Made by a program: the position numbers and the translations under genes
In this document: piece after piece, positions 9,505 through 20,251 of the stretch
Layout: every line of letters begins with the position of its first letter
Numbering within the stretch: position 1 is the stretch's first letter
Notes under the pieces: generated by a model
What the model was told of the DNA's origin: nothing
Databases searched by the model: none
The model's input: the letters and a program-made list of their open reading frames with translations, nothing else
From: Hydrogenophaga sp.
GTDB lineage: Bacteria; Pseudomonadota; Gammaproteobacteria; Burkholderiales; Burkholderiaceae_C
NCBI RefSeq assembly: GCF_014773545.1
Contig: NZ_SDDV01000001.1
Coordinates: 248,001-312,000 of the forward strand
Direction of reading: 5' to 3'
Length of the DNA: 64,000 bases

Positions 9505-9635
9505 GGGCTGCAGGGTGCGATAAGGGCGGCTTGGGCAGAAAGAAGTCCCCATGTCATGAAATCATTATGCATGAGTCATATGACGGCCTGCAGCGTCCAT
9601 GCCAAGTTGCTTGGCCGCAGGAAGCGTGGGCTTGA

Positions 9636-10112
9636 TCAGGCGGCTTTTTTCAGGGCTTTGACGGCCTTGAGCACTTCTTCCACGTGGCCGGGCACTTTCA
9701 GGCCGCGCCACTCCTGCTTGAGAAAACCGTCGGGGCCGATCAGGAAGGTGCTGCGTTCAATGCCCTTGACTTTTTTGCCGTACATGATTTTGTTTTTGAC
9801 CACACCGAACATGTGACACATTTTTTCTTCCGTGTCGGCGATCAGTTCGAATGGCAGTTCGAGCTTGGTCTTGAAGTCGTCGTGCGACTTCATGTTGTCG
9901 CGCGAAACACCAAACACCAGCGCGCCTGCCTTGGCAAAATCCTTGTACTTGTCGCGAAATTGCATCGCCTCGGTGGTGCAGCCAGGCGTGTTGTCCTTGG
10001 GGTAGAAATACAAGACCAAGGTTTGTCCCAGGTGAGACTGGTGGCTGACCTTGACGCCACCGGTGGCCAGCGAATCGAATTCTGGAATGGGTTTGTTGAC
10101 AACGACGGCCAT
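9636..10112 (-). CDS. bcp: thioredoxin-dependent peroxiredoxin, Bcp family
   Basis: A 158-residue cytoplasmic thiol peroxidase that reduces H2O2 and organic hydroperoxides. The peroxidatic Cys45 sits in the diagnostic KDNTPGCTTEA motif, and the fold continues with VFGVSRDNMKSHDDFKTK and FLIGPDG. In E. coli Bcp the resolving Cys lies five residues later; here position 50 is Met, so this looks like a 1-Cys or alternatively resolved member. The reading frame extends 55 codons upstream to 10277, but homology starts at MAVVVNKPIPEF, so the ATG at 10112 is used. A strong terminator follows. Confidence 0.92.
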   Translation of the reverse strand: MAVVVNKPIPEFDSLATGGVKVSHQSHLGQTLVLYFYPKDNTPGCTTEAMQFRDKYKDFAKAGALVFGVSRDNMKSHDDFKTKLELPFELIADTEEKMCHMFGVVKNKIMYGKKVKGIERSTFLIGPDGFLKQEWRGLKVPGHVEEVLKAVKALKKAA

Positions 10113-10336
10113 ATTGGATAGACACCTGACATGAGTGGGTGGTGATTTGCTGGTCTGCTCAAAGCGCCGGGCACTGCGGGTGCGGCGGCCTTGATGGCAG
10201 TTCGAGAGCAGTCCTGCCAGGAAGCAAACCAGCATTTTACTCTTGCTGAGCTGATACCAGACGCTGACCTCAGCCATGCGCGCGTGCTGCGCGCAACGCC
10301 CGGGGGATCGCGCGCAGCAGGTTTTCGCGCTCGGGT

Positions 10337-10717
10337 TTAGCTTTCCAGCAGCAGCGCGGCCACCACCCGGCGCCCTTCGGCGGCCAAGATGTTGTAGGTG
10401 CGGCAGGCGGCCCGGGTGTCCATGGTTTCAACCCCGATGCGCTGCTGCAGCAGGTTTTGCAGCAGCGCCGGGTGCGCAAAGCGCAGCCTCGTCCCGCTGC
10501 CAAACAGCAGCAGCTCCGGCGCTTGCGGCAAGTGCTCCAGCAGCTGCTCGAAATCAGTGGGTTGCAACGTGTCGAAACGCTGGCACGACCAGGGCCGGCG
10601 TTGTCCGCTCCAGCTCAGCACCAGGCTGTGGGCATGGCGCTCGCCGTCGACGGCAATCCAGTTTTCGCCGTAGGCGGTGATCGACTGAAGGGTGGTTTTG
10701 TCGGCGTGCAGTTTCAT
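10337..10717 (-). CDS. Mth938-like (DUF498/NDUFAF3-family) protein
   Basis: A 126-residue small globular protein. It belongs to the Mth938-like family, seen in GENWIAVDGERH, LLLFGSGTRLRFAHPALL, then GVETMDTRAACRTYNILAAEGRRV, which contains the family's conserved TxxAxxTYNxLxxEgR region. The mitochondrial relative NDUFAF3 assists complex I assembly; bacterial members have no settled function. The frame is open to 10882, but the ATG at 10717 is where family similarity starts. It is divergent from the aminotransferase operon (about 140 bp apart). The 224 bp between it and bcp hold no gene I can support. Confidence 0.8.
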   Translation of the reverse strand: MKLHADKTTLQSITAYGENWIAVDGERHAHSLVLSWSGQRRPWSCQRFDTLQPTDFEQLLEHLPQAPELLLFGSGTRLRFAHPALLQNLLQQRIGVETMDTRAACRTYNILAAEGRRVVAALLLES

Positions 10718-10856
10718 GGGGTGAGAGGGCGGGGGCGGCTCCGATCTTGTGGTCAAATTGCGGGTTTTACCCTGCTTTGAGCCGCTAATGTAGCGTTTGC
10801 CCCGCGCGGTTGACGCGCCCGCATGGCCTGACCTTTGAATCCCCTCGGGAGGTGCT

Positions 10857-12083
10857 TTGAAAACCATCCAGAAATCGGCCAAACTGGCCCAGGTGTGCTA
10901 TGACATCCGCGGTCCGATCATGGACGCAGCGCGCCAACTGGAGGAAGAGGGCCACAAGGTCATCAAGCTCAACATCGGCAACATGGCGCCGTTTGGTTTT
11001 GACGCGCCCGAGGAAATTCAGCAGGACATGATCCGCAACCTGCCCAATTCGGCCGGTTACTCGGACAGCAAGGGCATCTTTGCCGCGCGCAAGGCGGTCA
11101 TGCACTACACCCAGCAGCAAGGCGTCAAGGGCGTGGCGCTGGAAGATATTTACCTGGGCAACGGTGCCAGCGAGTTGATCGTGATGGCGGTCAATGCCTT
11201 GCTCAACGCCGGCGACGAAATGCTGATGCCAGCGCCCGACTATCCCTTGTGGACGGCGGCAGTGAGTCTGTCCGGCGGCACACCGGTGCACTACCGCTGC
11301 GACGAGGCCAACGGCTGGCTGCCCGACCTGGACGACATGGCCGCCAAAATCAGGCCCGCCACCAAGGGCATTGTGCTCATCAACCCGAACAACCCGACTG
11401 GCGCGCTCTACCCGGACGAATTGCTCAAGGCCGTGGTCGAATTGGCTCGCACGCACGGCCTGGTGATCTTTGCCGACGAGGTGTACGACAAGGTGCTGTA
11501 CGACGGCGCGCGTCACACCGCCATGGCCAGCCTGAGCGACGATGTGCTGACGCTGACCTTCAATTCGCTCTCCAAGAGTTACCGCTCCTGCGGCTACCGG
11601 GCCGGGTGGATGGTGGTCTCGGGCGACAAAATGCCGGCGCGCGACTACATCGAGGGCCTGAACATGCTCTCGAACATGCGGCTGTGCTCGAACGTGCCGG
11701 GGCAGTGGGCCATTCAGACCGCGCTCGGCGGCTACCAAAGCATCAATGATCTGGTGTGCGAGGGCGGGCGCTTGCGCCGCCAGCGCGACCTGGCCTTTGA
11801 CCTGATCACCGCCATTCCCGGCGTGAGCTGCGTCAAGCCCAGCGCTGCGCTCTACATGTTTCCCCGGCTCGACCCGCAGCTCTACCCGGTCGAGGACGAC
11901 CAGCAGTTGTTTCTGGAGCTGTTGCAGGAGACGCGCGTCATGCTGGTGCAGGGCAGCGGCTTCAATTACCCGGACAATCAGCACTTTCGCATCGTGTTCC
12001 TGCCGCACGAAGACGATCTGCGCGACGCCCTCGGTCGCGTGGCGCGTTTTCTCGAGCACTGGCGCAAGCGCCACGCCCGTTGA
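10857..12083 (+). CDS. alaA: PLP-dependent aminotransferase, AlaA-like
   Basis: A 408-residue class I/II fold-type I aminotransferase, probably glutamate-pyruvate (alanine) transaminase. Diagnostic parts are IYLGNGASELIVMAVNALL, PAPDYPLWTAAVSLSGG, the INPNNPTGALYP loop, FADEVYDKVLYDGA and the PLP lysine in SLSKSYRSCGYRAGW. Downstream are hom and thrC (38 and 34 bp gaps), so it appears to head an amino-acid operon. In Burkholderiales this position is common for an AlaA-type enzyme feeding pyruvate/alanine balance. The exact amino donor is inferred from family resemblance. Confidence 0.88.
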   Translation: MKTIQKSAKLAQVCYDIRGPIMDAARQLEEEGHKVIKLNIGNMAPFGFDAPEEIQQDMIRNLPNSAGYSDSKGIFAARKAVMHYTQQQGVKGVALEDIYLGNGASELIVMAVNALLNAGDEMLMPAPDYPLWTAAVSLSGGTPVHYRCDEANGWLPDLDDMAAKIRPATKGIVLINPNNPTGALYPDELLKAVVELARTHGLVIFADEVYDKVLYDGARHTAMASLSDDVLTLTFNSLSKSYRSCGYRAGWMVVSGDKMPARDYIEGLNMLSNMRLCSNVPGQWAIQTALGGYQSINDLVCEGGRLRRQRDLAFDLITAIPGVSCVKPSAALYMFPRLDPQLYPVEDDQQLFLELLQETRVMLVQGSGFNYPDNQHFRIVFLPHEDDLRDALGRVARFLEHWRKRHAR

Positions 12084-12120
12084 GCGGCACGCTGGCCTAT
12101 TTCACAACTTCCTCCATCAC

Positions 12121-13452
12121 ATGACCGACATGAAACCGATCCAAGTAGGCCTGCTGGGCATTGGCACCGTGGGCAGCGGCAGCTTCCAGGTGTTGCAGCG
12201 CAACCAGGAGGAAATTCGCCGCCGCGCCGGCCGTGGCATTGAAATCACCATGGTGGCCGACCTCGACAGCGCGCGCGCGCGCCACATTGTCGGCCCGCAG
12301 GTACAGGTGGTGAGCGACGCGCGCGCCGTCATTGCCAACCCGCAGATCGACATCGTGATCGAGTTGATCGGCGGCTGCGGCGTCGCCAAGGCGCTGGTGC
12401 TGGAAGCGATTGCCGCTGGCAAGCATGTGGTGACGGCCAACAAGGCCTTGCTGGCGCAGCACGGCGACGAGATTTTTGCCGCCGCGTCGGCCAAGGGCGT
12501 GATGGTGGCCTTTGAAGCCGCGGTGGCTGGCGGCATTCCCATCATCAAGGCGCTGCGTGAAGGGCTGACCGCCAACCGCATTCAGTGGATTGCCGGCATC
12601 ATCAACGGCACCACCAACTTCATCCTGTCCGAAATGCGCGACAAGGGGCTGGACTTTGACGTGGTGCTGAAAGAAGCGCAGCGCCTGGGCTACGCCGAGT
12701 CCGACCCGAGCTTCGACATCGAAGGCGTAGACGCGGCGCACAAGCTCACCTTGCTGAGCGCGATTGCCTTTGGCATTCCGGTGCAGTTCGACCGGGCTTA
12801 TGTGGAGGGCATCACGCAACTGGGCGCGGCCGACATCAAATACGCCGGACAACTGGGCTACCGCATCAAGCTGTTGGGCATCACCAAACGCCAGCACAAC
12901 GGCGTCGAGCTGCGCGTGCACCCCTGCCTGGTGCCTGCCAAGCGACTGATCGCCCATGTCGAAGGCGCCATGAACGCCGTGCTGGTGCAGGGCGACGCCG
13001 TCGGCACCACCTTGTATTACGGCAAGGGTGCCGGGGCTGAACCGACCGCCAGCGCCGTGATTGCCGATCTGGTCGACGTCACCCGCTTGCACACCGCCGA
13101 CCCGCAGCACCGCGTACCGCACCTGGCGTTCCAGCCCGATGCGCTGAGCGATTTGCCGGTGCTGCCCATGAGTGAAGTCATCACCAGTTACTACCTGCGC
13201 CTGCGCGTGGCCGACCAAGCCGGCGTGCTGGCCCAAGTAACCGGCCTGCTGGCAAATGCCGGCATCAGCATCGACGCGGTGCTGCAGCGCCAGGCAGACG
13301 AAGTCGGCGGCGCCGCTGCCGCCTCGACCGACGTCATCATTCTCACGCACGACACCCGCGAAGGCGGCATGAACGCGGTGCTGGCGCAGATGCAGGCGCT
13401 GCCTGCGGTGCTGGAGCCGATCACGCGCATTCGCAAAGAGGAGCTGAGTTGA
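12121..13452 (+). CDS. hom: homoserine dehydrogenase
   Basis: Reduces aspartate semialdehyde to homoserine for threonine and methionine synthesis. The 443 residues match the monofunctional type with a C-terminal ACT domain. The N-terminal Rossmann motif is GLLGIGTVGSGSFQVL. The catalytic region has VTANKALLAQHGDEIF, EAAVAGGIPIIKALREGL and NGTTNFILSEM. The YAESDPSFDIEGVDAAHKL motif is characteristic. The ACT domain (about 355-430, LRVADQAGVLAQVTGLL) is the site of threonine feedback in this family. It lies between alaA and thrC on the same strand. Confidence 0.97.
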   Translation: MTDMKPIQVGLLGIGTVGSGSFQVLQRNQEEIRRRAGRGIEITMVADLDSARARHIVGPQVQVVSDARAVIANPQIDIVIELIGGCGVAKALVLEAIAAGKHVVTANKALLAQHGDEIFAAASAKGVMVAFEAAVAGGIPIIKALREGLTANRIQWIAGIINGTTNFILSEMRDKGLDFDVVLKEAQRLGYAESDPSFDIEGVDAAHKLTLLSAIAFGIPVQFDRAYVEGITQLGAADIKYAGQLGYRIKLLGITKRQHNGVELRVHPCLVPAKRLIAHVEGAMNAVLVQGDAVGTTLYYGKGAGAEPTASAVIADLVDVTRLHTADPQHRVPHLAFQPDALSDLPVLPMSEVITSYYLRLRVADQAGVLAQVTGLLANAGISIDAVLQRQADEVGGAAAASTDVIILTHDTREGGMNAVLAQMQALPAVLEPITRIRKEELS

Positions 13453-13486
13453 GCGCCGGCACGGGGTTTGATACGCTGAGGCTGCC

Positions 13487-14953
13487 ATGCTGTACTTGAG
13501 CACCCGCGGCCACGCCGAGCGCAAACACTTTTGCGAAATCCTGCTCGAAGGCCTGGCGCCCGACGGCGGCCTGTACTTGCCCGAGCGCTACCCGCAGCTC
13601 GACGCTGGCGTGCTGGCGCACTGGCGCACCCTCTACAACGGCGGCGCGCCGGGCGGCTACGCGGCGCTGGCGTTCGAGCTGTTGTCGCTCTACATCGACG
13701 ACATTCCCGCCGCCGATCTGCGCGCACTGTGCGAAAAAACCTACACCCAGGCGGTATTCGGCACGGCGCACATCGTGCCGCTGAAGCAACTCGAAGCCCC
13801 TTCGACAGACTCAGGGCAGGCTGGGTTTTATTTGCAAGCGCTGTCCAACGGCCCGACGCTGGCCTTCAAGGACATGGCCATGCAGTTGCTGGGCCGGTTG
13901 TTCGAATACGAGCTGACGCGCCGGGGTGAGCAGCTCAACATCTTGGGTGCGACCTCGGGCGATACCGGCAGCGCGGCCGAATACGCCTTGCGCGGCAAAC
14001 GCGGCGTGCGCGTCTTCATGCTCAGCCCGGCCGGTCGCATGAGCCCGTTTCAGCAGGCGCAGATGTTCAGCCTGCAAGACGAGAACATACACAACATCGC
14101 CATCGATGGCGTGTTCGACGACTGCCAAGACATCGTCAAAGCGGTCAGCAAGGATTTGGCGTTCAAACGCGCCTACAAAATCGGCAGCGTCAATTCGATC
14201 AACTGGGCGCGCCTGCTGGCGCAAGTGGTTTATTATTTTGCCGGCTATTTCCAGGCCAGCACGAACGACGCGCAAGCGGTGAGTTTTACCGTGCCCAGTG
14301 GCAACTTTGGCAACGTGTGCGCCGGTCACGTGGCGCGCCAGATGGGCCTGCCGATTCAAACCCTGCTGGTGGCGACGAACGAAAACGACGTGCTCGACGA
14401 GTTCTTTCGCACCGGCGTCTACCGCGTGCGCGCCAGCGTCGATACGCACGAGACATCCAGCCCTTCGATGGACATCTCCAAAGCCAGCAATTTCGAGCGC
14501 TTCGTGTTCGATCTGCTGGGCCGCGACGCCGTGCGCATCAAAGCCTTGTTTGGCGACGCGCTTGCTGAAGACGGGTACTTTGACCTCAGTGCCGACCCGG
14601 CCTTTGCCCAGGCTGCCAGCCGCTTTGGCTTTGTCAGCGGCCAAAGCACGCACGCCGATCGCCTGCGCACCATCCGCCAGGTGTTCGAGCGTTACGGTGT
14701 CATGATAGACCCCCACACCGCCGACGGCGTTAGAGTCGCGCTCGAGCGGCGTGACCCGGCTGTGCCCATGATCGTGCTGGAGACGGCGTTGCCGATCAAG
14801 TTTGCCGACACCATCGCAGAGGCGCTGGGGCGTGCGCCCGAGCGGCCACCCCAGTTCGAGGGCCTGGAAGACTTGCCCAGGCGCGTGCAACACCTGCCTG
14901 TCGACGCCGCTGCGGTACAGTCCTACATTGCTCAACACGGTTTGGCGTCATGA
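13487..14953 (+). CDS. thrC: threonine synthase carrying an in-frame repeat insertion
   Basis: A PLP enzyme converting O-phosphohomoserine to threonine. The 488 residues fit the long proteobacterial type. The PLP lysine is in NGPTLAFKDMAMQLLGRLFEY-like sequence near 127-133. Other marks are GATSGDTGSAAEYAL, SVNSINWARLLAQVVYYF and the PSGNFGN loop. Between VPLKQL and FYLQALSNG, the chain contains about eight extra residues (APSTDSGQ) encoded by a copy of a dispersed genomic repeat. They sit in a surface-loop position before the active-site segment, so activity may be kept. The stop overlaps the mobB start (ATGA). Confidence 0.95.
   Translation: MLYLSTRGHAERKHFCEILLEGLAPDGGLYLPERYPQLDAGVLAHWRTLYNGGAPGGYAALAFELLSLYIDDIPAADLRALCEKTYTQAVFGTAHIVPLKQLEAPSTDSGQAGFYLQALSNGPTLAFKDMAMQLLGRLFEYELTRRGEQLNILGATSGDTGSAAEYALRGKRGVRVFMLSPAGRMSPFQQAQMFSLQDENIHNIAIDGVFDDCQDIVKAVSKDLAFKRAYKIGSVNSINWARLLAQVVYYFAGYFQASTNDAQAVSFTVPSGNFGNVCAGHVARQMGLPIQTLLVATNENDVLDEFFRTGVYRVRASVDTHETSSPSMDISKASNFERFVFDLLGRDAVRIKALFGDALAEDGYFDLSADPAFAQAASRFGFVSGQSTHADRLRTIRQVFERYGVMIDPHTADGVRVALERRDPAVPMIVLETALPIKFADTIAEALGRAPERPPQFEGLEDLPRRVQHLPVDAAAVQSYIAQHGLAS
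13797..13822 (+). repeat. dispersed CCTTCGACA-type repeat inside thrC
   Basis: The bases CCCCTTCGACAGACTCAGGG and the following CAGGCT match the unit seen as a cluster at 54597-54658 (CCCTTCGACA, CTCAGG and CAGGCT elements). Such elements are normally intergenic; here one lies in frame in threonine synthase and adds residues APSTDSGQ. Confidence 0.7.
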
Positions 14954-15486
14954 ATGTGATCGGTTTTGCAGGGGGTTCGGGCGCGGGCAAAACGACGCTG
15001 ATCGAGCGTTTGATTCCGGTGCTCAAACAGCGCGGGCTGCGCGTCTCGGTGCTCAAGCACGCCGCCGATGGTTTTGAATTCGACCTGCCGGGAAAAGACA
15101 GTTGGCGCCACCGCAAGGCCGGCGCCTTCGAGGTGGTGTTGGCGAGCACGCAGCGGTTGGCGCTGCTGCGCGAGTTTGAAAAGCCGAGCCACCTGTCGGT
15201 GCATCAACTGATTGCCCACCTCTACGACGGCGTTGACTGGGTGTTGGTGGAAGGCTTCAAACACAGCGATCTGCAAAAGATCGAGGTCTGGCGCACGGAC
15301 GTGACACAGGCGCCGCAGTACCCAGAAGACCCCTTCATCGTCGCCCTTGCCACCGACGCCTCGAACCAATTGCCCGCGGCCACGCTGCGCCCGCTGCTCG
15401 ACCTGAACGACGCCCCGGCGCTGGCCGACTGGTTGCTCGGGCAAGGCGAGCGCTTCGCCTACAACCCCGAGGTTTACCTCGAGTAG
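14950..15486 (+). CDS. mobB: molybdopterin-guanine dinucleotide biosynthesis protein MobB
   Basis: A 178-residue P-loop GTPase-like adaptor that assists MobA in attaching GMP to molybdopterin. The Walker A motif is GFAGGSGAGKTTLIERL at the N-terminus. The Walker B/recognition region is DWVLVEGFKHSDLQKIEVWR. The start overlaps the thrC stop (ATGA), and moeA follows after 14 bp, so molybdenum-cofactor genes appear transcriptionally fused to the threonine operon. MobA is not in the window. Confidence 0.93.
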   Translation: MNVIGFAGGSGAGKTTLIERLIPVLKQRGLRVSVLKHAADGFEFDLPGKDSWRHRKAGAFEVVLASTQRLALLREFEKPSHLSVHQLIAHLYDGVDWVLVEGFKHSDLQKIEVWRTDVTQAPQYPEDPFIVALATDASNQLPAATLRPLLDLNDAPALADWLLGQGERFAYNPEVYLE

Positions 15487-15500
15487 TCGAGGGGCTTGCC

Positions 15501-16775
15501 ATGCAGTCAAGCAGCGCAACCCCCGGCCGAGCCCCGTTGATGGCGCTGGAGACCGCGCTCGAGCAGTTGTTGGCCGCTGCCCGACCGAGCACCCGGGTCG
15601 AGCGCGTTGCCACCTGGGACGCCGACGGCCGGGTGTTGGCGGCCGATCTGGTGTCCGAATTGCAGGTGCCGGCGCAAGACAGCGCGGCCATGGACGGCTA
15701 CGCCGTGCGTGTGGCCGATCTGAGTGCAGCCGATCAGGTGCTGCCGCTGTCGCAGCGCATAGCCGCTGGGCAGGCCGCGCAGCCGCTGCGAGCGGGCACC
15801 TGCGCGCGTATTTTTACCGGCGCGCCTATGCCATGCGGTGCCGACGCGGTGGTGATGCAGGAAGACACGCGCACAGTCGGCGGCAACCTGCACGGCGTGC
15901 ACATTCAGACCCTCCCCACGCCTGGCCAGTGGGTGCGCCGTGCCGGTGAAGACGTGGCGCGCGGCGCGGTTGTGCTGCCGCGCGGCACCCGTTTGTCGCC
16001 CGCCAGTCTGGGCCTGGCCGCCAGCATCGGGCTGGTGCAACTGCCGCTGTGCGCGCGCCTGCGCGTGGCGTTGTTTTCCACCGGCGACGAGCTCGTTATG
16101 CCGGGTGATCTGGCGCCGCAGCAGATGCCGCCGGGGGCCATTTACAACTCGAACCGCTTCTTTTTGCGCGCGCTGCTGCAGCGTCTGGGCTGCGCGGTCA
16201 GTGATCTGGGCATCGTGCCCGACCAGCGCGCGGCCACGCAGGCCGCGCTCGAGACGGCGGCCAATGATCACGACTTGATTCTGAGCAGCGGCGGCGTTTC
16301 AGTTGGCGAAGAAGACCACGTCAAGCCCGCCGTACAGCAACTCGGCCGTCTCGATCTGTGGCAGATCGCCATGAAGCCGGGCAAGCCGTTTGCCTACGGC
16401 AGCGTCAGGCGCGGCGCCGGGGGCGACGCCGACGCGTGTCACTTCATTGGCCTGCCGGGCAATCCGGTTTCTGCTTTCGTCACATTTTTGCTGCTGGTGC
16501 GCCCGTTTTTGCTCAAGCTGCAGGGCGCGCTGCTGCCAGAGCTGCCCGTGAGCGTGTTGCCAGCGCATTTTGATCTGCTGCGGGCCGAGCGGCGGCGTGA
16601 ATTTCTGCGCGTGCGCCGCAATGCGGCGGGCGGCCTGGACTTGTTCGCCAACCAGAGTTCGGGCGTGCTCAGCTCGCTGGTCTGGGGCGATGGGCTGCTG
16701 GACCATGCGGCCGGCCACATCATCCAACGCGGTGATCCGGTGCGCTTCATTGCTTTTGCCGATTTGCTCCATTGA
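15501..16775 (+). CDS. moeA: molybdopterin molybdenumtransferase
   Basis: Inserts molybdate into adenylated molybdopterin in the cytoplasm. The 424 residues match the MoeA family. Seen motifs: AMDGYAVRVADL near 57, IFTGAPMPCGADAVVMQEDT, the MPT-binding domain with LFSTGDEL, SGGVSVGEEDHVKPAV, AMKPGKPFAYG and FIGLPGNPVSAFVTFL. The C-terminal beta-barrel domain (about 340-424) is complete. The start at 15501 follows mobB by 14 bp, with AGGGGC upstream. The downstream moaD overlaps only if its alternative TTG start is used. Confidence 0.95.
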   Translation: MQSSSATPGRAPLMALETALEQLLAAARPSTRVERVATWDADGRVLAADLVSELQVPAQDSAAMDGYAVRVADLSAADQVLPLSQRIAAGQAAQPLRAGTCARIFTGAPMPCGADAVVMQEDTRTVGGNLHGVHIQTLPTPGQWVRRAGEDVARGAVVLPRGTRLSPASLGLAASIGLVQLPLCARLRVALFSTGDELVMPGDLAPQQMPPGAIYNSNRFFLRALLQRLGCAVSDLGIVPDQRAATQAALETAANDHDLILSSGGVSVGEEDHVKPAVQQLGRLDLWQIAMKPGKPFAYGSVRRGAGGDADACHFIGLPGNPVSAFVTFLLLVRPFLLKLQGALLPELPVSVLPAHFDLLRAERRREFLRVRRNAAGGLDLFANQSSGVLSSLVWGDGLLDHAAGHIIQRGDPVRFIAFADLLH

Positions 16776-16786
16776 AGGGTTTGTGC

Positions 16787-17038
16787 ATGAAAGTCCAACT
16801 GCGCTATTTCGCCTCCATCCGCGAAACCATAGGCTGCGGCAGCGAAACGCTGCACACCCAGGCGGCCACGCTGGCGGCTTTGCGCGACGAATTGATCGCG
16901 CGCGGCGGCGTCCATGCGCAGGCGCTGGCGCGCGGCGCGGCATTGCGGGTGGCCTTGAACCAGACCATGAGCGACGAGCAATCCGCCCTCAGCGAGGGTG
17001 CCGAGGTGGGTTTTTTTCCACCCGTCACCGGCGGTTGA
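16787..17038 (+). CDS. moaD: molybdopterin synthase sulfur-carrier subunit
   Basis: An 83-residue ubiquitin-like small subunit that carries sulfur as a C-terminal thiocarboxylate to precursor Z. The family signature is the C-terminal Gly-Gly (PPVTGG), preceded by EGAEVGFFPPV. The N-terminus KVQLRYFASIRETIG is typical. The ATG at 16787 is chosen over the in-frame TTG at 16772 because GAAGGG (16774-16779) lies eight bases upstream. It sits between moeA and moaE. Confidence 0.93.
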   Translation: MKVQLRYFASIRETIGCGSETLHTQAATLAALRDELIARGGVHAQALARGAALRVALNQTMSDEQSALSEGAEVGFFPPVTGG

Positions 17039-17050
17039 AGCGGGGCTGAA

Positions 17051-17524
17051 ATGCGTGCCCAGATATCGATTCAGACCGAAGACTTCGACCTCACGGCCGA
17101 AGTCGCCCGCCTGCGCGAGCACGACCCGCGCGTCGGCGCCGTCTGCGCTTTCGTTGGCACCGTGCGCGAGCACAGCTACGCCCAGCTCATAGGCAGCATG
17201 GAGCTGGAGCACTACCCCGGTATGACGGAAAAGGCCATCGAGGCCATGATCGACTTGGCACTGCAGCGCTTTGACATCTTTGCCGTCCGTGTGATTCACC
17301 GCGTCGGGCTGCTGCAGCCAAGCGATCAAATCGTACTGGTGGCGGTGACGTCGGCGCACCGCGGCCAGAGCTTTCAGGCGTGTGAATTCCTGCTCGACTA
17401 CCTCAAAACCCAGGCGCCGTTCTGGAAAAAAGAGCACACCCCGCTCGGGGCGCGCTGGGTCGATGCGCGCGCCAGCGACGACGCCGCGCTGGCGCGCTGG
17501 GGTGTGAGCGCGCGCAACGCCTGA
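17051..17524 (+). CDS. moaE: molybdopterin synthase catalytic subunit
   Basis: The 157-residue large subunit that uses MoaD thiocarboxylate to build the dithiolene of molybdopterin. Motifs include DPRVGAVCAFVGTVREHS, LELEHYPGMTEKAIEAM, VIHRVGLLQPSDQIVLVAVTSAHR and the active-site region KTQAPFWKKEH with the conserved lysines. It is the last gene of the alaA-hom-thrC-mobB-moeA-moaD-moaE run. The Mo-cofactor genes moaA, moaC and mobA are not in the window. Confidence 0.95.
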   Translation: MRAQISIQTEDFDLTAEVARLREHDPRVGAVCAFVGTVREHSYAQLIGSMELEHYPGMTEKAIEAMIDLALQRFDIFAVRVIHRVGLLQPSDQIVLVAVTSAHRGQSFQACEFLLDYLKTQAPFWKKEHTPLGARWVDARASDDAALARWGVSARNA

Positions 17525-17536
17525 TCGGGCGGCGGG

Positions 17537-17564
17537 CTTGAAAAGCGAAGCGCCAGCGCCAACT
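17537..17564 (+). promoter_or_regulatory. possible sigma-32 (heat-shock) promoter of clpB
   Basis: CTTGAAA at 17537-17543 is an exact match to the sigma-32 -35 element, about 55 bp before clpB. A clear CCCCAT-type -10 is not visible at the usual 13-15 bp spacing (only GCGCCAACT is near). This is therefore a partial match, suggested mainly by the heat-shock nature of the gene. Confidence 0.35.
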
Positions 17565-17596
17565 GACTGACAATTCCCCCTTTACGGAGTGCCTAC

Positions 17597-20200
<2,604 letters not shown>

Positions 20201-20251
20201 TCGAGGGCTGCTTATGCGGTCAACCGAACCGGGGCGGGTCAGTAGGGTGCC

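Noticed and set aside
10113-10277. N-terminal extension of Bcp
   Set aside because: The frame is open for 55 more codons, but family similarity starts at MAVVVNKPIPEF. The extension has no signal-peptide logic for a cytoplasmic enzyme.
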